From: Streptomyces spiroverticillatus
Lineage (GTDB): Bacteria > Actinomycetota > Actinomycetes > Streptomycetales > Streptomycetaceae
Length of the DNA stretch: 64,000 nt
NCBI GenBank assembly: GCA_014650415.1
Contig: BMUX01000003.1
Span: 310,001 to 374,000, forward strand
Direction of reading: 5' to 3'
In this document: positions 23,086 through 32,357 of the stretch, piece by piece
How positions within the stretch are numbered: position 1 is the first letter of the stretch
Layout: each line of letters begins with the position of its first letter
The notes under the pieces: model-generated
Seen by the model: only the letters and a program-made list of their open reading frames with translations
Databases searched by the model: none
Told to the model about the DNA's origin: nothing
Position numbers and translations under genes: made by a program

Positions 23086-24017
23086 GCCGTCTTGATCATG
23101 GGTACGTCCCGGCTCAGCGGGCGGAAACCCACCCCGTGGTAGAGCCCGCGCGCGGACGGGTGCTCGTCCGCCCCGAGGCAGGCGACGGTCATGTGCACGC
23201 CCCCGTTGGCCTGGATCACCTGCATCCCGTACAGCATGAGCGCGCGGGCCAGACCACGGCGGCGGTACTCGGGGTGGGTGCCGACCGGTTCGAACTCGGC
23301 GCTCTTGTTGGCCTCGTCCAGCCACATGATCGCGGAGACGGCGAGGGTCCCGTCCGGGGCTTCGACGAAGAGGTGCAGGTCGGGGCGGTAGGGGTGGGTG
23401 CGGCGTACGTTCTCGTACGCCTCGACGTTGTACGCCGAGCGGGGCCAGGCGTCGCAGTGGGCCCGGACGACGGCCTCGGGCGTGAGGCCGGTGGCGTCGC
23501 GGAAGCGGTAGCCGTCCGGGAGGACGGGGGACTCGACGTCCCCGAGGTGGAGCTCGTTGAACTGGGTCCAGTCGTTCTCCTCCTCCTCGTCCGGGAGGTA
23601 GCCGTGTGCGGCCCAGCGCTCCAGGCCGTACGGGTCCCTGGAGTTGGGGAGGACGCGGCGCTCGACGCCGGGGACGGCCTCCTCGTACCAGGAGATCACC
23701 TCGTCGACGAGTTCACTGTGCTCGGGGTGGACCTGGTGGGCGAGGTAGGCGTCGGGGACGTCCACCAACTTCCCCTCGCTGTTGGTGACTTGGCGGGGGA
23801 GGTGGATCCAGGCCCAGGCCACCAGCTCGCCGTCTGCGTACCAGAGGCGGCGCACCCAGCTCTTCCCGTCACGGAGCTGGGCCGCGCCCCAGTTCCAGGC
23901 CAACTCCCCGTACGACGCATCGGCGTTGATGCGTTCCGGCCAACGGGCGGCGATCTTCCGGGCCAGGCCCTGCATGAGCGCGATGTCGTCGGCGGTCAGG
24001 AGTTCCAAGGTCGTCAT
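23082..24017 (-). CDS. Tandem-GNAT N-acetyltransferase
   Basis: A 311-residue protein from ATG 24017 (MTTLELLTADDIALMQG). The C-terminal half has a clear GNAT acetyl-CoA motif, EPVGTHPEYRRRGLARALML, followed by GLYHGVGFRPL. The N-terminal half resembles a degenerate second GNAT fold, a two-domain layout common in actinobacteria. The substrate cannot be told. The stop overlaps that of the convergent lipoprotein gene by 4 bp. Frames extending beyond 24017 are low-complexity. Confidence 0.85.
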   Translation of the reverse strand: MTTLELLTADDIALMQGLARKIAARWPERINADASYGELAWNWGAAQLRDGKSWVRRLWYADGELVAWAWIHLPRQVTNSEGKLVDVPDAYLAHQVHPEHSELVDEVISWYEEAVPGVERRVLPNSRDPYGLERWAAHGYLPDEEEENDWTQFNELHLGDVESPVLPDGYRFRDATGLTPEAVVRAHCDAWPRSAYNVEAYENVRRTHPYRPDLHLFVEAPDGTLAVSAIMWLDEANKSAEFEPVGTHPEYRRRGLARALMLYGMQVIQANGGVHMTVACLGADEHPSARGLYHGVGFRPLSRDVPMIKTA

Positions 24018-24245
24018 GGTGGGCACTGTGCCAGGGCGGGTCCGCGCCGGGCGACGTCTTTTCCGGGGCGGCGGGGCGGCGGTGCGGGGGGCCATTGGCC
24101 GGGTTCCCGGGCGGGTGCCCGCCAACGAGGTGATGATCCGTCCCGGGCCGAGTGTGGGCCCCGGGCAGGTACGCGGCGGCGGTGATGCTGGACGGCCATG
24201 TGTCGGGTGGCCGGTCCGCCGGTCCGGGCGGAAGCGGAGTGCCGT

Positions 24246-26728
24246 ATGAGGCGTGTCCCTGTGCTGGTCGCGGCGGGTGCGGTGGTCGTGGGGGCCTGGG
24301 CGGTGGGGTCGGGAGGCGCGCCCGACGGGCAGGACTCCCGGCCGCCCGGTGCGGGCGGGCGGGCCGCGACGGCGGCGGCCGCCGGGAAGGGGCCGGTCGG
24401 CTGGGAGACGTACCGCAGGCTGGACCGGGCGGCGCACCTGCCGACGGGTGTGGAGACGCGGATGTTCTCCAGCTTCGACCGGAAAGGCGGCAACGACGAC
24501 GGGTTCGACGGCAAGACGCCCTGCATGAGGGAGAGTTCGGCGGGGTGTGTGATCGCCGAGCACGTGGGGCGGGGGAGATCGCGTCGATGTGGTTCACCCG
24601 GTGGCAGGGGGACCTGACCGGGACCGGGCGGCTCGTGGTGGAGCTGGACGGGAAGCGGGTGGTGGACGCGCCGCTGGCGGACGTGGTGTCGGGGCGGCTG
24701 GGGGCTCCGTTCGTCGCGCCGCTGGTCGCCGACCCGAAGCAGTCGTCCGGCGGGGCGCTGATCTCCGTACCGATGCCGTACCGGAAGTCGATGCGGGTCA
24801 CCACCGAGCACAACCCGCACCTCTACCAGGTGGGTTACCGGTCCTTCGCGGACGCGGAGGGGGTGCGGACCTTCGATCCGGGCGAGAAGGCCGAGGACGT
24901 GGTGGAGCTGCTGCGGAAGGCCGGGACGCAGGATCCGAAGCCCGCGCTCGCGGGGAGTGTGGAGCACCGGGCCCGCTTCGACCTCGCCCCCGGGAAGACC
25001 CGGCGGCTCGCGCACTCCACCGTGCCGGGGCTGGTCGGGGCGGTGCGGGTGCGGCTGCCGCAGACCGTGCTGCGGGTGCCGCCGCCGGTGGAGGACACCG
25101 GGCGGGCGTACCGGCGCGGCGGCGGCAGCACCTTCACGGTGGCCGTCGACCCGGGCAACCGGGGCGTGCTGCTGACCCGGCCCCTGGACCGGGGGATCGG
25201 GGGCCAGGAGGCGCGGGTGTACGTCGACGGGGAGTCGGCCGGGGAGTGGAAGGGGCTGCCCGGGGAGGGCGGCCGGTGGGACGAACAGGGGGTGGAGCTG
25301 CCCGCCGCGCTGACGGCGGGCCGGTCGCGCCTGACGATCCGTACCGAATGCGCGGAGTCCTCGACCTCCGACTGCAACGAGTTCACGTACTGGGTGCGGA
25401 ACGCGGTCGGGGGGCCGGTCACCGACACCGTCGACGTCGGCGGCCCCTCGTCCGAGCAGGCGCACGGGTACCGGATCAGCGGGGAGACCTGGCGCGGCAC
25501 GCGCACCTTCCGCCCGCTGCGCGACGCCCGGCAGGCCGACGAGTCGCGGGCACTGCTGCGCGGGCTGCGGCTGCGGGCCGTCTTCGACGGGGTGCGGACC
25601 GTGGACGCGCCGCTCGGCGAGTTCACCGGCTCGGGGTTCGTGATGGCGCCCGTACGGTCACTGATGCAGCAACTCGACCCGCAAACAGGGGAGTTCGTTG
25701 CTTGGTGGCCGATGCCATACGCGCGCAGCGCCACCGTCGAGCTGTACAACGGGTCGGGACGGGCGGTGTCCGGTGGCACGTCGTCCGTGACCACCACCCC
25801 CTCCGAGGGCCACGCGCGGGCGGTGCGCACGGGCACGGAGGGCTACTTCCGGGCCACCTCGCGAGCCTCCTCCACCGTCGCCGACCGCAGTTGGGAGTTC
25901 CTGTCCGCGCAGGGCGGCGGCAAGCTCGTCGGCGTCTCGCACAGCATGCAGGGGGCCGCCGACCGCTACCACATGGAGGGCGACGAGCGGGTGTTCGCCG
26001 ACGGCTCCAGCACCCCGCAGGTGCACGGCACGGGGACGGAGGACCTCTACCGGGGCGCCTGGTACTTCCTGTACGGCACCTACCTCCAACCCCTCAACGG
26101 CCACCCCGCCCGCCTGACCGACAGCCCCGAGTGCGGCGGCTGGCACCAGGACTGCTCCAGCGGGTACCGGCTGCTGCTCGCGGACGCGGTGCCGTTCGGG
26201 CGGTCGCTGCGCTTCACCGTCGAGCACGGCCCGTACGACGACCTTCCGGCGGACTACGCGGCCACCACCTACTGGTACGGCCAGGACGGCCCGCGTCTGC
26301 GCCGCACCGACAGCGTGGCGGCGGACGACGTGTCGCAACGGGCCCCGATGTCGGAGATCGGCACCCTCGCCGCCTGCTTCGAGGGCGAGTACCGCAAGCC
26401 GCAGACCCTCACCGCCGGGACCCGGACGGCCCGTGTGCCGGTGGTGCTGGACGTGGCCGTCGACCCCGCCAACCGGGGTGTCGTCCTGCGCCGGACCGGC
26501 GACCAGGAGAAGGCCGGGCAGCGGGTGCGGGTGCAGGTCGACGGGCACTCCCTGCCCGACTGGTACCAGCCGCTGTCCAACCCCGACCGCCGCTGGCTGG
26601 AGGACTCCTACCAGCTCCCGGCGTCCGTCACCCGGGGCAAGGACCGCCTCCGGGTGACGCTGAGCCCGGTGAAGGGGGCGCCGGGGTGGTCGGCGGCGTC
26701 GTACGAGGTGGACAGCGTCCTGCGCTAG
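24246..26728 (+). pseudogene. DUF2961 (GH172-like) secreted protein gene with a frameshift
   Basis: The gene starts at ATG 24246 ([18 protein letters not shown], a signal peptide) and reads through [18 protein letters not shown] and [10 protein letters not shown]. At the G-rich run 24564-24575 the conserved continuation [19 protein letters not shown] lies in another frame, one base short. The rest, to 26728, is intact. It includes the DUF2961 signature HGTGTEDLYRGAWYF near 26030 and a second beta-domain pair. DUF2961 proteins include the GH172 alpha-D-fructofuranosidase/difructose-anhydride enzymes. Total length without the shift would be about 827 residues. Either the gene is dead or the assembly missed one G or C; a second in-frame start after the shift lacks the signal peptide. 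Confidence 0.8.
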
Positions 26729-26869
26729 GGCCTGGTACGGGGTCTCCGTGCGGGCAGGGCGCGGGCGGGTGCAGCCCCCGCGCGGAGCAGCCCGGCGCGC
26801 GCGGGGGGGGCGGTGGAGGGGCTGAGGGTGAGGGGGACAGTCCAGAGCCGGCGGAAGCGGGAAAGCGTC

Positions 26870-28516
26870 ATGCAGAGGCGTATGCGCGGGGGCATCGGAG
26901 TACGGGTGGGGGCCGCCGTCGTCGGCGTGGCCCTCCTCGCCACCGGATGCGGAAGCGGCGGCGGGAGCGGGAAGGAGGCCGCGGCCTCCGATCCCGGCAC
27001 GCCCTCGCCCGTACAGCAGCCCGTGAAGGCCCCGGACCCGGCGACCCTGACCGCGTTCACCTCGCAGAAGCCGGTCTGGACGGACTGTCCGAAGGGGCCG
27101 GAGCTGCCCGCGGGCTCCCCCAAGATGCCCGAGGGCAAGTGCACCAAGATCAAGGTGCCCCTGGATTACGCCGAGCCGGACGGCGAGACGATCGAGATCG
27201 CCGTCAACAAGTTCCCGGCCACCGGCGAGAAGCGCGGGTCGCTGTTCGTGAACCCGGGCGGCCCCGGCGGCTCCGGACTCGGCTTCGCACCCGCGATCCC
27301 GATGGTGTCGCCCGAGGTCGGCAAGGCGTACGACGTGATCGGCTTCGACCCGCGCGGGGTGGGGGAGAGCAAGGCGGTCGAGTGCCTCGACACCGCCGCG
27401 AAGGACGCGTACTACGCGGCGGGCCCGACCCCCCGCCCCACCGCCGACGGCAAGGCCGCCTGGCGGAAGGCCGCCAAGGCGATGGCGGACGGCTGCGAGG
27501 CCAAGTCCGGCAAGCTGCTCCCGCACGTCGGGACGGAGAACGTCGCCCGCGACATCGACGTCATGCGGGCCGTGCTGGGCGAGAAGAAGACGGACTACGC
27601 GGGCGTGTCGTACGGAACCCTCCTCGGCGCGTACTACGCCGAGCAGTACCCGGAACACATCGACCGGATGTACCTGGACTCCGTCATGGACCCGGCGCGC
27701 ACGCTGCCCGGCATCATCGAGGACAATGCGGCCTCCTTCCAGAAGGCGTACGAGGCCTTCCTCGCCCGGTGCGCCGAGGACAAGGACGGCGACCAGGAGC
27801 CCTGCCCGATGGGCAAGGACCCGAAGGCCACGGACGCGGCGATCCAGAAGCTGGCGAAGGACCTGGAGGCGAAGCCGGTCGCCGCGAAGTCCGACCCGAA
27901 GCGCCCGGTGTCCGGGTCCGACCTGCGGGATGCGCTCACCGAGGGGCTGGGGCAGGCCGCGAGCTGGCCGAAGCTGACGAAGACGCTGGGGTCGGCGCTG
28001 AAGGGCGACCTCGACGGGGTGCGGGAGGACGCGGACGGGGCGCACGGCCGCAAGGAGGACGGGAGTTACGGGTCCACGGACCAGTCGTACCTGGCGGTGG
28101 CCTGCCAGTTCGCGACGGACGAGGACCGCAGCCACGAGGCGCTGGACGCGGCACTGGTGAAGGCGACAAAGAAGTCCGCGCTCTTCGGCCCGGTCGACAC
28201 TTTCCGGCCGTGCGCGGACTGGGCGGCGAAGTCGGCGGCCCCGGCGCGCGAGATCAAGACCTCCGGCACGCAGCCGATCCTGCTCGCCCAGAACACGGGC
28301 GACCCGGCGACGCCGCTCGCCTGGGCGCAGGCGGCGCAGAAGATGCTGGGCGGTTCGGCGCTGGCGACCAACGAGGCGTTCGGGCACGGGTATCTGACGG
28401 CGGGGGCGTGCACGATGAAGGTCTTCGGGGACTACCTGGCGAAGGGCACCGTGCCGGGCGCGGGCTCGGAGTGCCACGACAGCGGCATGAACCAGAGCCC
28501 GCCGGCAGCGGAGTAG
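26870..28516 (+). CDS. Lipoprotein alpha/beta hydrolase (S33 tripeptidyl-aminopeptidase-like), paralog B
   Basis: A 548-residue protein from ATG 26870 (MQRRMRGGIGVRVGAAVVG). The signal peptide has lipobox LATGC near residue 25. Core motifs: NPGGPGGSGLGF, GFDPRGVGES, the full nucleophile elbow GVSYGTLLG (Ser about residue 246), Asp in NTGDPATPLAW and His in EAFGHGYLTAG. Unlike paralogs A and C it keeps the first glycine of GxSxG, so it is the most canonical active member. It probably trims tripeptides or short peptides outside the cell. It stands alone behind the DUF2961 gene. Confidence 0.9.
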   Translation: MQRRMRGGIGVRVGAAVVGVALLATGCGSGGGSGKEAAASDPGTPSPVQQPVKAPDPATLTAFTSQKPVWTDCPKGPELPAGSPKMPEGKCTKIKVPLDYAEPDGETIEIAVNKFPATGEKRGSLFVNPGGPGGSGLGFAPAIPMVSPEVGKAYDVIGFDPRGVGESKAVECLDTAAKDAYYAAGPTPRPTADGKAAWRKAAKAMADGCEAKSGKLLPHVGTENVARDIDVMRAVLGEKKTDYAGVSYGTLLGAYYAEQYPEHIDRMYLDSVMDPARTLPGIIEDNAASFQKAYEAFLARCAEDKDGDQEPCPMGKDPKATDAAIQKLAKDLEAKPVAAKSDPKRPVSGSDLRDALTEGLGQAASWPKLTKTLGSALKGDLDGVREDADGAHGRKEDGSYGSTDQSYLAVACQFATDEDRSHEALDAALVKATKKSALFGPVDTFRPCADWAAKSAAPAREIKTSGTQPILLAQNTGDPATPLAWAQAAQKMLGGSALATNEAFGHGYLTAGACTMKVFGDYLAKGTVPGAGSECHDSGMNQSPPAAE

Positions 28517-28656
28517 AGAGGTACAGAACGGGACTTGATGGGAGTTGGGGGTTCCGGGCATCCTGGAGGGAAAGAGAGAAGAGTTCGCCGTTCGGCAGAG
28601 TGCGGCCCCAGGGATCGGCTCGCCGTGAACACCCCCGGCGAACGGGGTGATGACGC

Positions 28657-29448
28657 ATGGTCGCACGGGAACACGGCGAACTCGCCGAACTCCTCGCCGC
28701 GTTGGAGGCCGGAGGAAAGGGCCCCGACGCCGCCTGGACCGTGCGCTGCGCCCAAATCCTGGACATGGACGGCATGTGCGTGTCCACCCAGGCCGACTCG
28801 GGCGAACTGCTCTGGTTCAGCGATGAGTTGAGCACCCGCCTCGACGACCTCCAGTTCACCCTGGGCGAGGGCCCCAGTTACGAGGCGGGCGAGCACGGCT
28901 CGATGTCCCTGACCGCGGACCTGCGCACCAGTTCCGCCCGGCGCTGGACCGCCTTCGCGCCGGGCGCGGAGGAATTGGGCGTACGGTCCGTGTTCGCCTT
29001 CCCGCTCCGCCTCGGGGCGATCAGCGTGGGGGCGCTGACCGGCTACCGCCGCGAACCACGCCCCCTCGCGGACGAGTCCGTCGACGCCGCGCTGAGTCTG
29101 TGCGACGCCCTCACCCTGCACCTGCTCTCCACGCTGTCGCCGCCCGCGCGGTCCGCGCGGTCCGCGCGGTCCGCGCGCCCGGGACCGTACGAGAACGAGT
29201 CCACCCACAACCGCCCGAGCGGACTGCACCGGGCCGTGGTGCACCAGGCGAGCGGCATGCTCAGTGTCGAACTCGGGGTGAATCTGGCCACCGCTCTTGA
29301 CCGATTGCGTGCTTATGCCTTCTCCCACAATCGCCCTATCGTCGCCGTCTCGCGCGATGTCGTGGCCCGCCGGCTGCAGTTGACCGCCGACTGTTCGGGG
29401 CCGGGCCCCTGCCCCGGCCCCGGCCATTCGGAAAGCGGCAACCGATGA
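28657..29448 (+). CDS. GAF-ANTAR domain regulator
   Basis: A 263-residue protein with ATG 28657. A GAF sensor domain covers about residues 10-150 (LGEGPSYEAGEHGS, SVFAFPLRLGAISVGALTGYR). A linker with a SARSARSAR repeat follows. An ANTAR RNA-binding domain lies at about 185-240 (HRAVVHQASGMLSVELGV, AYAFSHNRP). ANTAR proteins bind paired hexaloop RNA hairpins to prevent termination. The next gene has the same architecture, so the two may work together. It is cytosolic and its ligand is unknown. Confidence 0.88.
   Translation: MVAREHGELAELLAALEAGGKGPDAAWTVRCAQILDMDGMCVSTQADSGELLWFSDELSTRLDDLQFTLGEGPSYEAGEHGSMSLTADLRTSSARRWTAFAPGAEELGVRSVFAFPLRLGAISVGALTGYRREPRPLADESVDAALSLCDALTLHLLSTLSPPARSARSARSARPGPYENESTHNRPSGLHRAVVHQASGMLSVELGVNLATALDRLRAYAFSHNRPIVAVSRDVVARRLQLTADCSGPGPCPGPGHSESGNR
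29145..29180 (+). repeat. 9-bp in-frame microsatellite in the GAF-ANTAR gene
   Basis: Three and a half copies of CGCGGTCCG encode SARSARSAR in the linker between GAF and ANTAR domains. Copy change would keep the frame and alter linker length. Confidence 0.7.
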
Positions 29449-29490
29449 CGTCACGCGGCACCCGAGAACCGGAACCGAGGAAGCAACCCT

Positions 29491-30252
29491 ATGAACCCGG
29501 AACGCGAACTTTCGCTGGCGGACGCGTTCGTCGAGCTGGCGGACACTCTCGTCGACGAGTTCGATGTGATCGACTTCCTGCAGCAACTGTCCGTGCGGTG
29601 CGCGCAGTTGCTGGACGTGTCGGCGGCCGCGGTACTGCTGGCCCCCGACGGCGAACCGCTGCGGCCGGTGGCCCCCTTCGACCCGGGAAGCGCGCTCGCC
29701 GAACTCCTCGACGCCGCCGCGGACGCCGGACCCGCGCTCGACTGCCACCTCGGGGGTGCGCCGCCCGACGCTCCGGGCGCGCCCGGTGATCCCGATGCAC
29801 CCGACGTGACGCGCGTCGACCTGCTCGGCCAAGGTCCGGACCGGTGGGGCGAGTTCGTGCCGCTCGCCCGGCGGGCCGGGTACACCTGGGCGAGCGCACT
29901 GCCGATGCGGCTGCGCGGGGAGCGGCTGGGCTGCCTGCTGCTCCTGCGCACCGACCCTGCCCCGCCGTCCTCGACGGACGTACGCCTCGGGCAGGCGCTC
30001 GCCGACGCCGCCACGATCGGCCTCGTACACGAACAGACCCTGCGCGCCCACCGCGCCACCGGCGCGCAGCTGCGCGGTGCGCTGCACAGCCGGATCGTCA
30101 TCGAGCAGGCGAAGGGGATTCTGGCGGCGCGGCTGGGGATGGGCGTCGACGAGGCGTTCGCGGTGCTGCGCAGGCATGCGCGGAGCAACAGCAGGCGGCT
30201 GACGGAGGTGGCCCGTCAGGTCATCGACGAGGGTCTGGTCCCGGCGGCCTGA
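29491..30252 (+). CDS. GAF-ANTAR domain regulator
   Basis: A 253-residue protein starting MNPERELSLADAFVELADT. A GAF domain spans about 20-165 (FDVIDFLQQLSVRCAQLLDV, WASALPMRLRGERLGCLLLL). A C-terminal ANTAR domain spans about 185-245 (LHSRIVIEQAKGILAARLGM, ARSNSRRLTEVARQVI). This second ANTAR domain is closer to consensus than that of the upstream gene, 42 bp away. Together they may form an operon controlling antitermination. It is convergent with the zinc-ribbon gene, 4 bp apart. Confidence 0.9.
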   Translation: MNPERELSLADAFVELADTLVDEFDVIDFLQQLSVRCAQLLDVSAAAVLLAPDGEPLRPVAPFDPGSALAELLDAAADAGPALDCHLGGAPPDAPGAPGDPDAPDVTRVDLLGQGPDRWGEFVPLARRAGYTWASALPMRLRGERLGCLLLLRTDPAPPSSTDVRLGQALADAATIGLVHEQTLRAHRATGAQLRGALHSRIVIEQAKGILAARLGMGVDEAFAVLRRHARSNSRRLTEVARQVIDEGLVPAA

Positions 30253-30256
30253 TTAC

Positions 30257-30469
30257 CTAGTTGAAGCGGCGCAGATGCTCCTCCGTCGGCCGGAAGCGTT
30301 TGGAGCAGTTGCCGCACCACCAGCGCCAGTGGTGTTCGTCGTTCTCGCGGATCTCGGCCCGGGTGTCCTTCCAGAGCAGCCCCTGGCGGCAGTTGGGGCA
30401 GGTGGGCGGGATCGGCGGCGGGGAGGGGACGCTGCCGCGCTCTGCTGTCGTGCTGATACGTGTGGACAT
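30257..30469 (-). CDS. Small zinc-ribbon protein
   Basis: A 70-residue protein starting MSTRISTTAERGS. It contains CPNC (about residues 28-31) and WWCGNC (about 50-55), a C-x2-C...C-x2-C zinc ribbon, then SKRFRPTEEHLRRF. A GTG start at 30484 would add five residues. No enzymatic domain is visible; zinc-ribbon proteins of this size are often nucleic-acid or protein adaptors. Its function is unknown. Confidence 0.7.
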   Translation of the reverse strand: MSTRISTTAERGSVPSPPPIPPTCPNCRQGLLWKDTRAEIRENDEHHWRWWCGNCSKRFRPTEEHLRRFN

Positions 30470-30533
30470 CCCGGCAGAGTGCACCTCTGCGGCGTGGCGT
30501 GGGGCGATTTCGTGAAGCCGTCACCCCTTCGGG

Positions 30534-30719
30534 TCAGGAGGGGCCGAGATCGGCGCCGAGCCAGTGCTCGGGGTGCATTCGGAGGGTGACGAGGCCGCCT
30601 CGGGCGAGGGACTTCTCGACGTAGGCGGGGACGGCTTCGGGTGCCAGGTAGCGGGCGGCGATGGCTTCGAGCTCGGCGGCGGTGGTCTCGCGGAGCGGCG
30701 CGATCGGCCCCCCGTTCAC
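30534..30719 (-). pseudogene. Gene 3' remnant abutting a repeat element
   Basis: A 61-codon frame with good codon bias: MNGGPIAPLRETTAAELEAI, then ARYLAPEAVPAYVEKSLARG, ending MHPEHWLGADLGPS. The end resembles the C-terminus of PPOX-type flavin/F420 oxidoreductases, but this is tentative. Upstream the frame meets a TAA inside the intergenic repeat that begins at 30723, so the 5' part seems to have been lost at the repeat junction. It might still be translated from GTG 30719. Confidence 0.4.
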
Positions 30720-30722
30720 CAG

Positions 30723-30967
30723 GCCGCGCGGCCGAGCGCTTTAGGTGAAGGGGCGGGGCTGGGGCCTCTTTGGCCGAGCTGGGCGGGGCTGAAGGCATCC
30801 GGGGCCTGGGCCCCCTCGCCGGGGCCGGAAGGCGCGGCCCCGCCCCGCTGGGGCAAGGGATCCCCAACCCCACCCCTTCACCTAAACCCGCGGGGCAATG
30901 GGCGGTTCCGTGCGGGTGAGTGGGTGGTTGCTCGCGCAGTTCCCCGCGCCCCTGAAGGGGCGCTCGC
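30723..30967. repeat. Intergenic repeat element, copy 1 (head-to-head)
   Basis: The half-element TTTAGGTGAAGGGGCGGG at 30740 is repeated inverted near 30894 (23 of 25 bases match over the longer arm). The right side continues AAACCCGCGGGGC and, after a spacer, CGCGCAGTTCCCCGCGCCCC with a small CCCCT/AGGGG hairpin. The same modules recur at 42651 and 59127. Confidence 0.75.
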
Positions 30968-31080
30968 TCACGTCGCGGAGAGGGCCTCCGTCAGGGGGAG
31001 CCCGGCGGCACGGACCGAGGGGTAGACGCCCGCGATCACGCCGACCAGGACGGCCGGAACGGCGGGCGTGACGAGCGAGG
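30968..31080 (-). pseudogene. C-terminal remnant of an FtsX/MacB-type ABC permease
   Basis: A minus-strand frame encodes LVTPAVPAVLVGVIAGVYPS, then VRAAGLPLTEALSAT and a stop at 30968. This matches the last transmembrane helix and the YPxxRAAxLxPxEAL tail that ends FtsX/MacB-type permeases. No start and no upstream permease sequence exist, so it is a 3' remnant squeezed between the repeat element and the flavin-monooxygenase promoter region. Confidence 0.55.
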
Positions 31081-31098
31081 TGGGGCGGGGGCGACGTT

Positions 31099-31142
31099 CG
31101 TACGGGACTTTCCGGCGGCCGTACGGGACTTCCCGGCGTACG
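31099..31142 (+). repeat. Imperfect tandem 20-21-bp direct repeat
   Basis: Two copies of CGTACGGGACTTyCCGGCG stand head to tail upstream of the flavin-monooxygenase gene. They lie outside any gene and may be regulatory or simple duplication. Confidence 0.5.
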
Positions 31143-31194
31143 GAACCGATGCGGGGCCCCGGGAATAGATCGCGGGGGCCGCCCGTTCTTGGGT

Positions 31195-31211
31195 TTGTTC
31201 AACTTTCAACA
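31195..31211 (+). promoter_or_regulatory. TTCAAC repeat upstream of the flavin monooxygenase gene
   Basis: GTTCAAC and TTTCAAC stand in tandem 25-40 bp before ATG 31236, in a locally AT-richer patch. TTCAA half-sites are common in MarR-family operators, and the palindrome before the broken pirin gene uses the same half-site. Role inferred only. Confidence 0.3.
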
Positions 31212-31235
31212 GACTCTCGACAGGCGGGTGCCTCG

Positions 31236-32357
31236 ATGAACGCGATGCAGTTCGGAATCTTCACGGTCGGCGACGTCACGCCGGACCCGACCACGGGCCG
31301 GACCCCGACCGAGCACGAGCGCATCAAGGCGATGGTGGCGATCGCGCAGAAGGCCGAGGAGGTGGGCCTCGATGTCTTCGCGACCGGCGAGCACCACAAC
31401 CCGCCCTTCGTGCCGTCCTCCCCCACCACCATGCTCGGCTACATCGCCGCCCGCACCGAGCGCCTCATCCTCTCCACCTCCACCACCCTCATCACCACCA
31501 ACGACCCGGTGAAGATCGCCGAGGACTACGCGATGCTCCAGCACCTGGCCGACGGGCGCGTCGACCTGATGATGGGCCGCGGCAACACGGGCCCGGTCTA
31601 CCCGTGGTTCGGCAAGGACATCCGCCAGGGCATCCCGCTCGCGGTCGAGAACTACGCGCTGCTCCACGAGCTGTGGCGCAAGGAGGTCGTGAACTGGGAG
31701 GGCAAGTTCCGTACGCCGCTCCAGTCCTTCACCTCCACGCCCCGCCCGCTGGACGGCGTCCCGCCGTTCGTCTGGCACGGCTCGATCCGCTCCCCGGAGA
31801 TCGCCGAGCAGGCCGCCTACTACGGCGACGGCTTCTTCGCGAACAACATCTTCTGGCCGAAGGACCACTTCCGGAAGCTGATCAACCTCTACCGCGAGCG
31901 TTACGCGCACTACGGCCACGGCACCCCCGACCAGGCCATGGTCGGCCTCGGCGGCCAGCTCTTCCTGCACAAGAACTCGCAGGAGGCCGTGCGGCGCTTC
32001 CGCCCCTACTTCGACAACGCCCCGGTCTACGGTCACGGCCCCTCCCTCGAGGACTTCACCTCGCAGACCCCGCTCACCGTCGGCTCCCCGCAGGAAGCCA
32101 TCGAGAAGACCCTCACCTTCCGCGAGAGCTTCGGCGACTACCAGCGCCAGCTCTTCCTGATGGACCACGCGGGCCTGCCGCTGAAGACGGTCCTGGAACA
32201 GCTCGACATCCTCGGCGAGGAAGTCGTCCCGGTCCTGCGCGCCGAATTCGCCAAGAACCGCCCGGCGAACGTCCCGGACGCCCCGACCCACGCGGCACGG
32301 GTGGCCCAGGCCCTCGCCGACTCCGACTCCGCCCCCAAGGAGGCCAACGCGTCATGA
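31236..32357 (+). CDS. CE1758-type FMN-dependent luciferase-like monooxygenase
   Basis: A 373-residue LLM-class flavin oxidoreductase starting MNAMQFGIFTVGDVTPDP. Typical features are visible: FATGEHHNPPF near residue 55, STTLITTNDPVKIAEDYAML, DGRVDLMMGRGNTGPVYPW and GSPQEAIEKTL. It belongs beside the CE1759-type FMN reductase encoded next, with which it overlaps by 4 bp. The reductase probably supplies reduced flavin for oxygenation of an unknown substrate. An in-frame ATG lies 9 bp further on. Confidence 0.9.
   Translation: MNAMQFGIFTVGDVTPDPTTGRTPTEHERIKAMVAIAQKAEEVGLDVFATGEHHNPPFVPSSPTTMLGYIAARTERLILSTSTTLITTNDPVKIAEDYAMLQHLADGRVDLMMGRGNTGPVYPWFGKDIRQGIPLAVENYALLHELWRKEVVNWEGKFRTPLQSFTSTPRPLDGVPPFVWHGSIRSPEIAEQAAYYGDGFFANNIFWPKDHFRKLINLYRERYAHYGHGTPDQAMVGLGGQLFLHKNSQEAVRRFRPYFDNAPVYGHGPSLEDFTSQTPLTVGSPQEAIEKTLTFRESFGDYQRQLFLMDHAGLPLKTVLEQLDILGEEVVPVLRAEFAKNRPANVPDAPTHAARVAQALADSDSAPKEANAS

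Noticed and set aside
24589..28650. A 1,353-codon plus-strand frame over the DUF2961 and lipoprotein genes
   Set aside because: It has no motifs and overlaps two genes with clear domains in other frames.
29445..29789. A 114-codon frame overlapping the second GAF-ANTAR gene
   Set aside because: It lies in another frame of a strongly supported gene and has a noise-like product.
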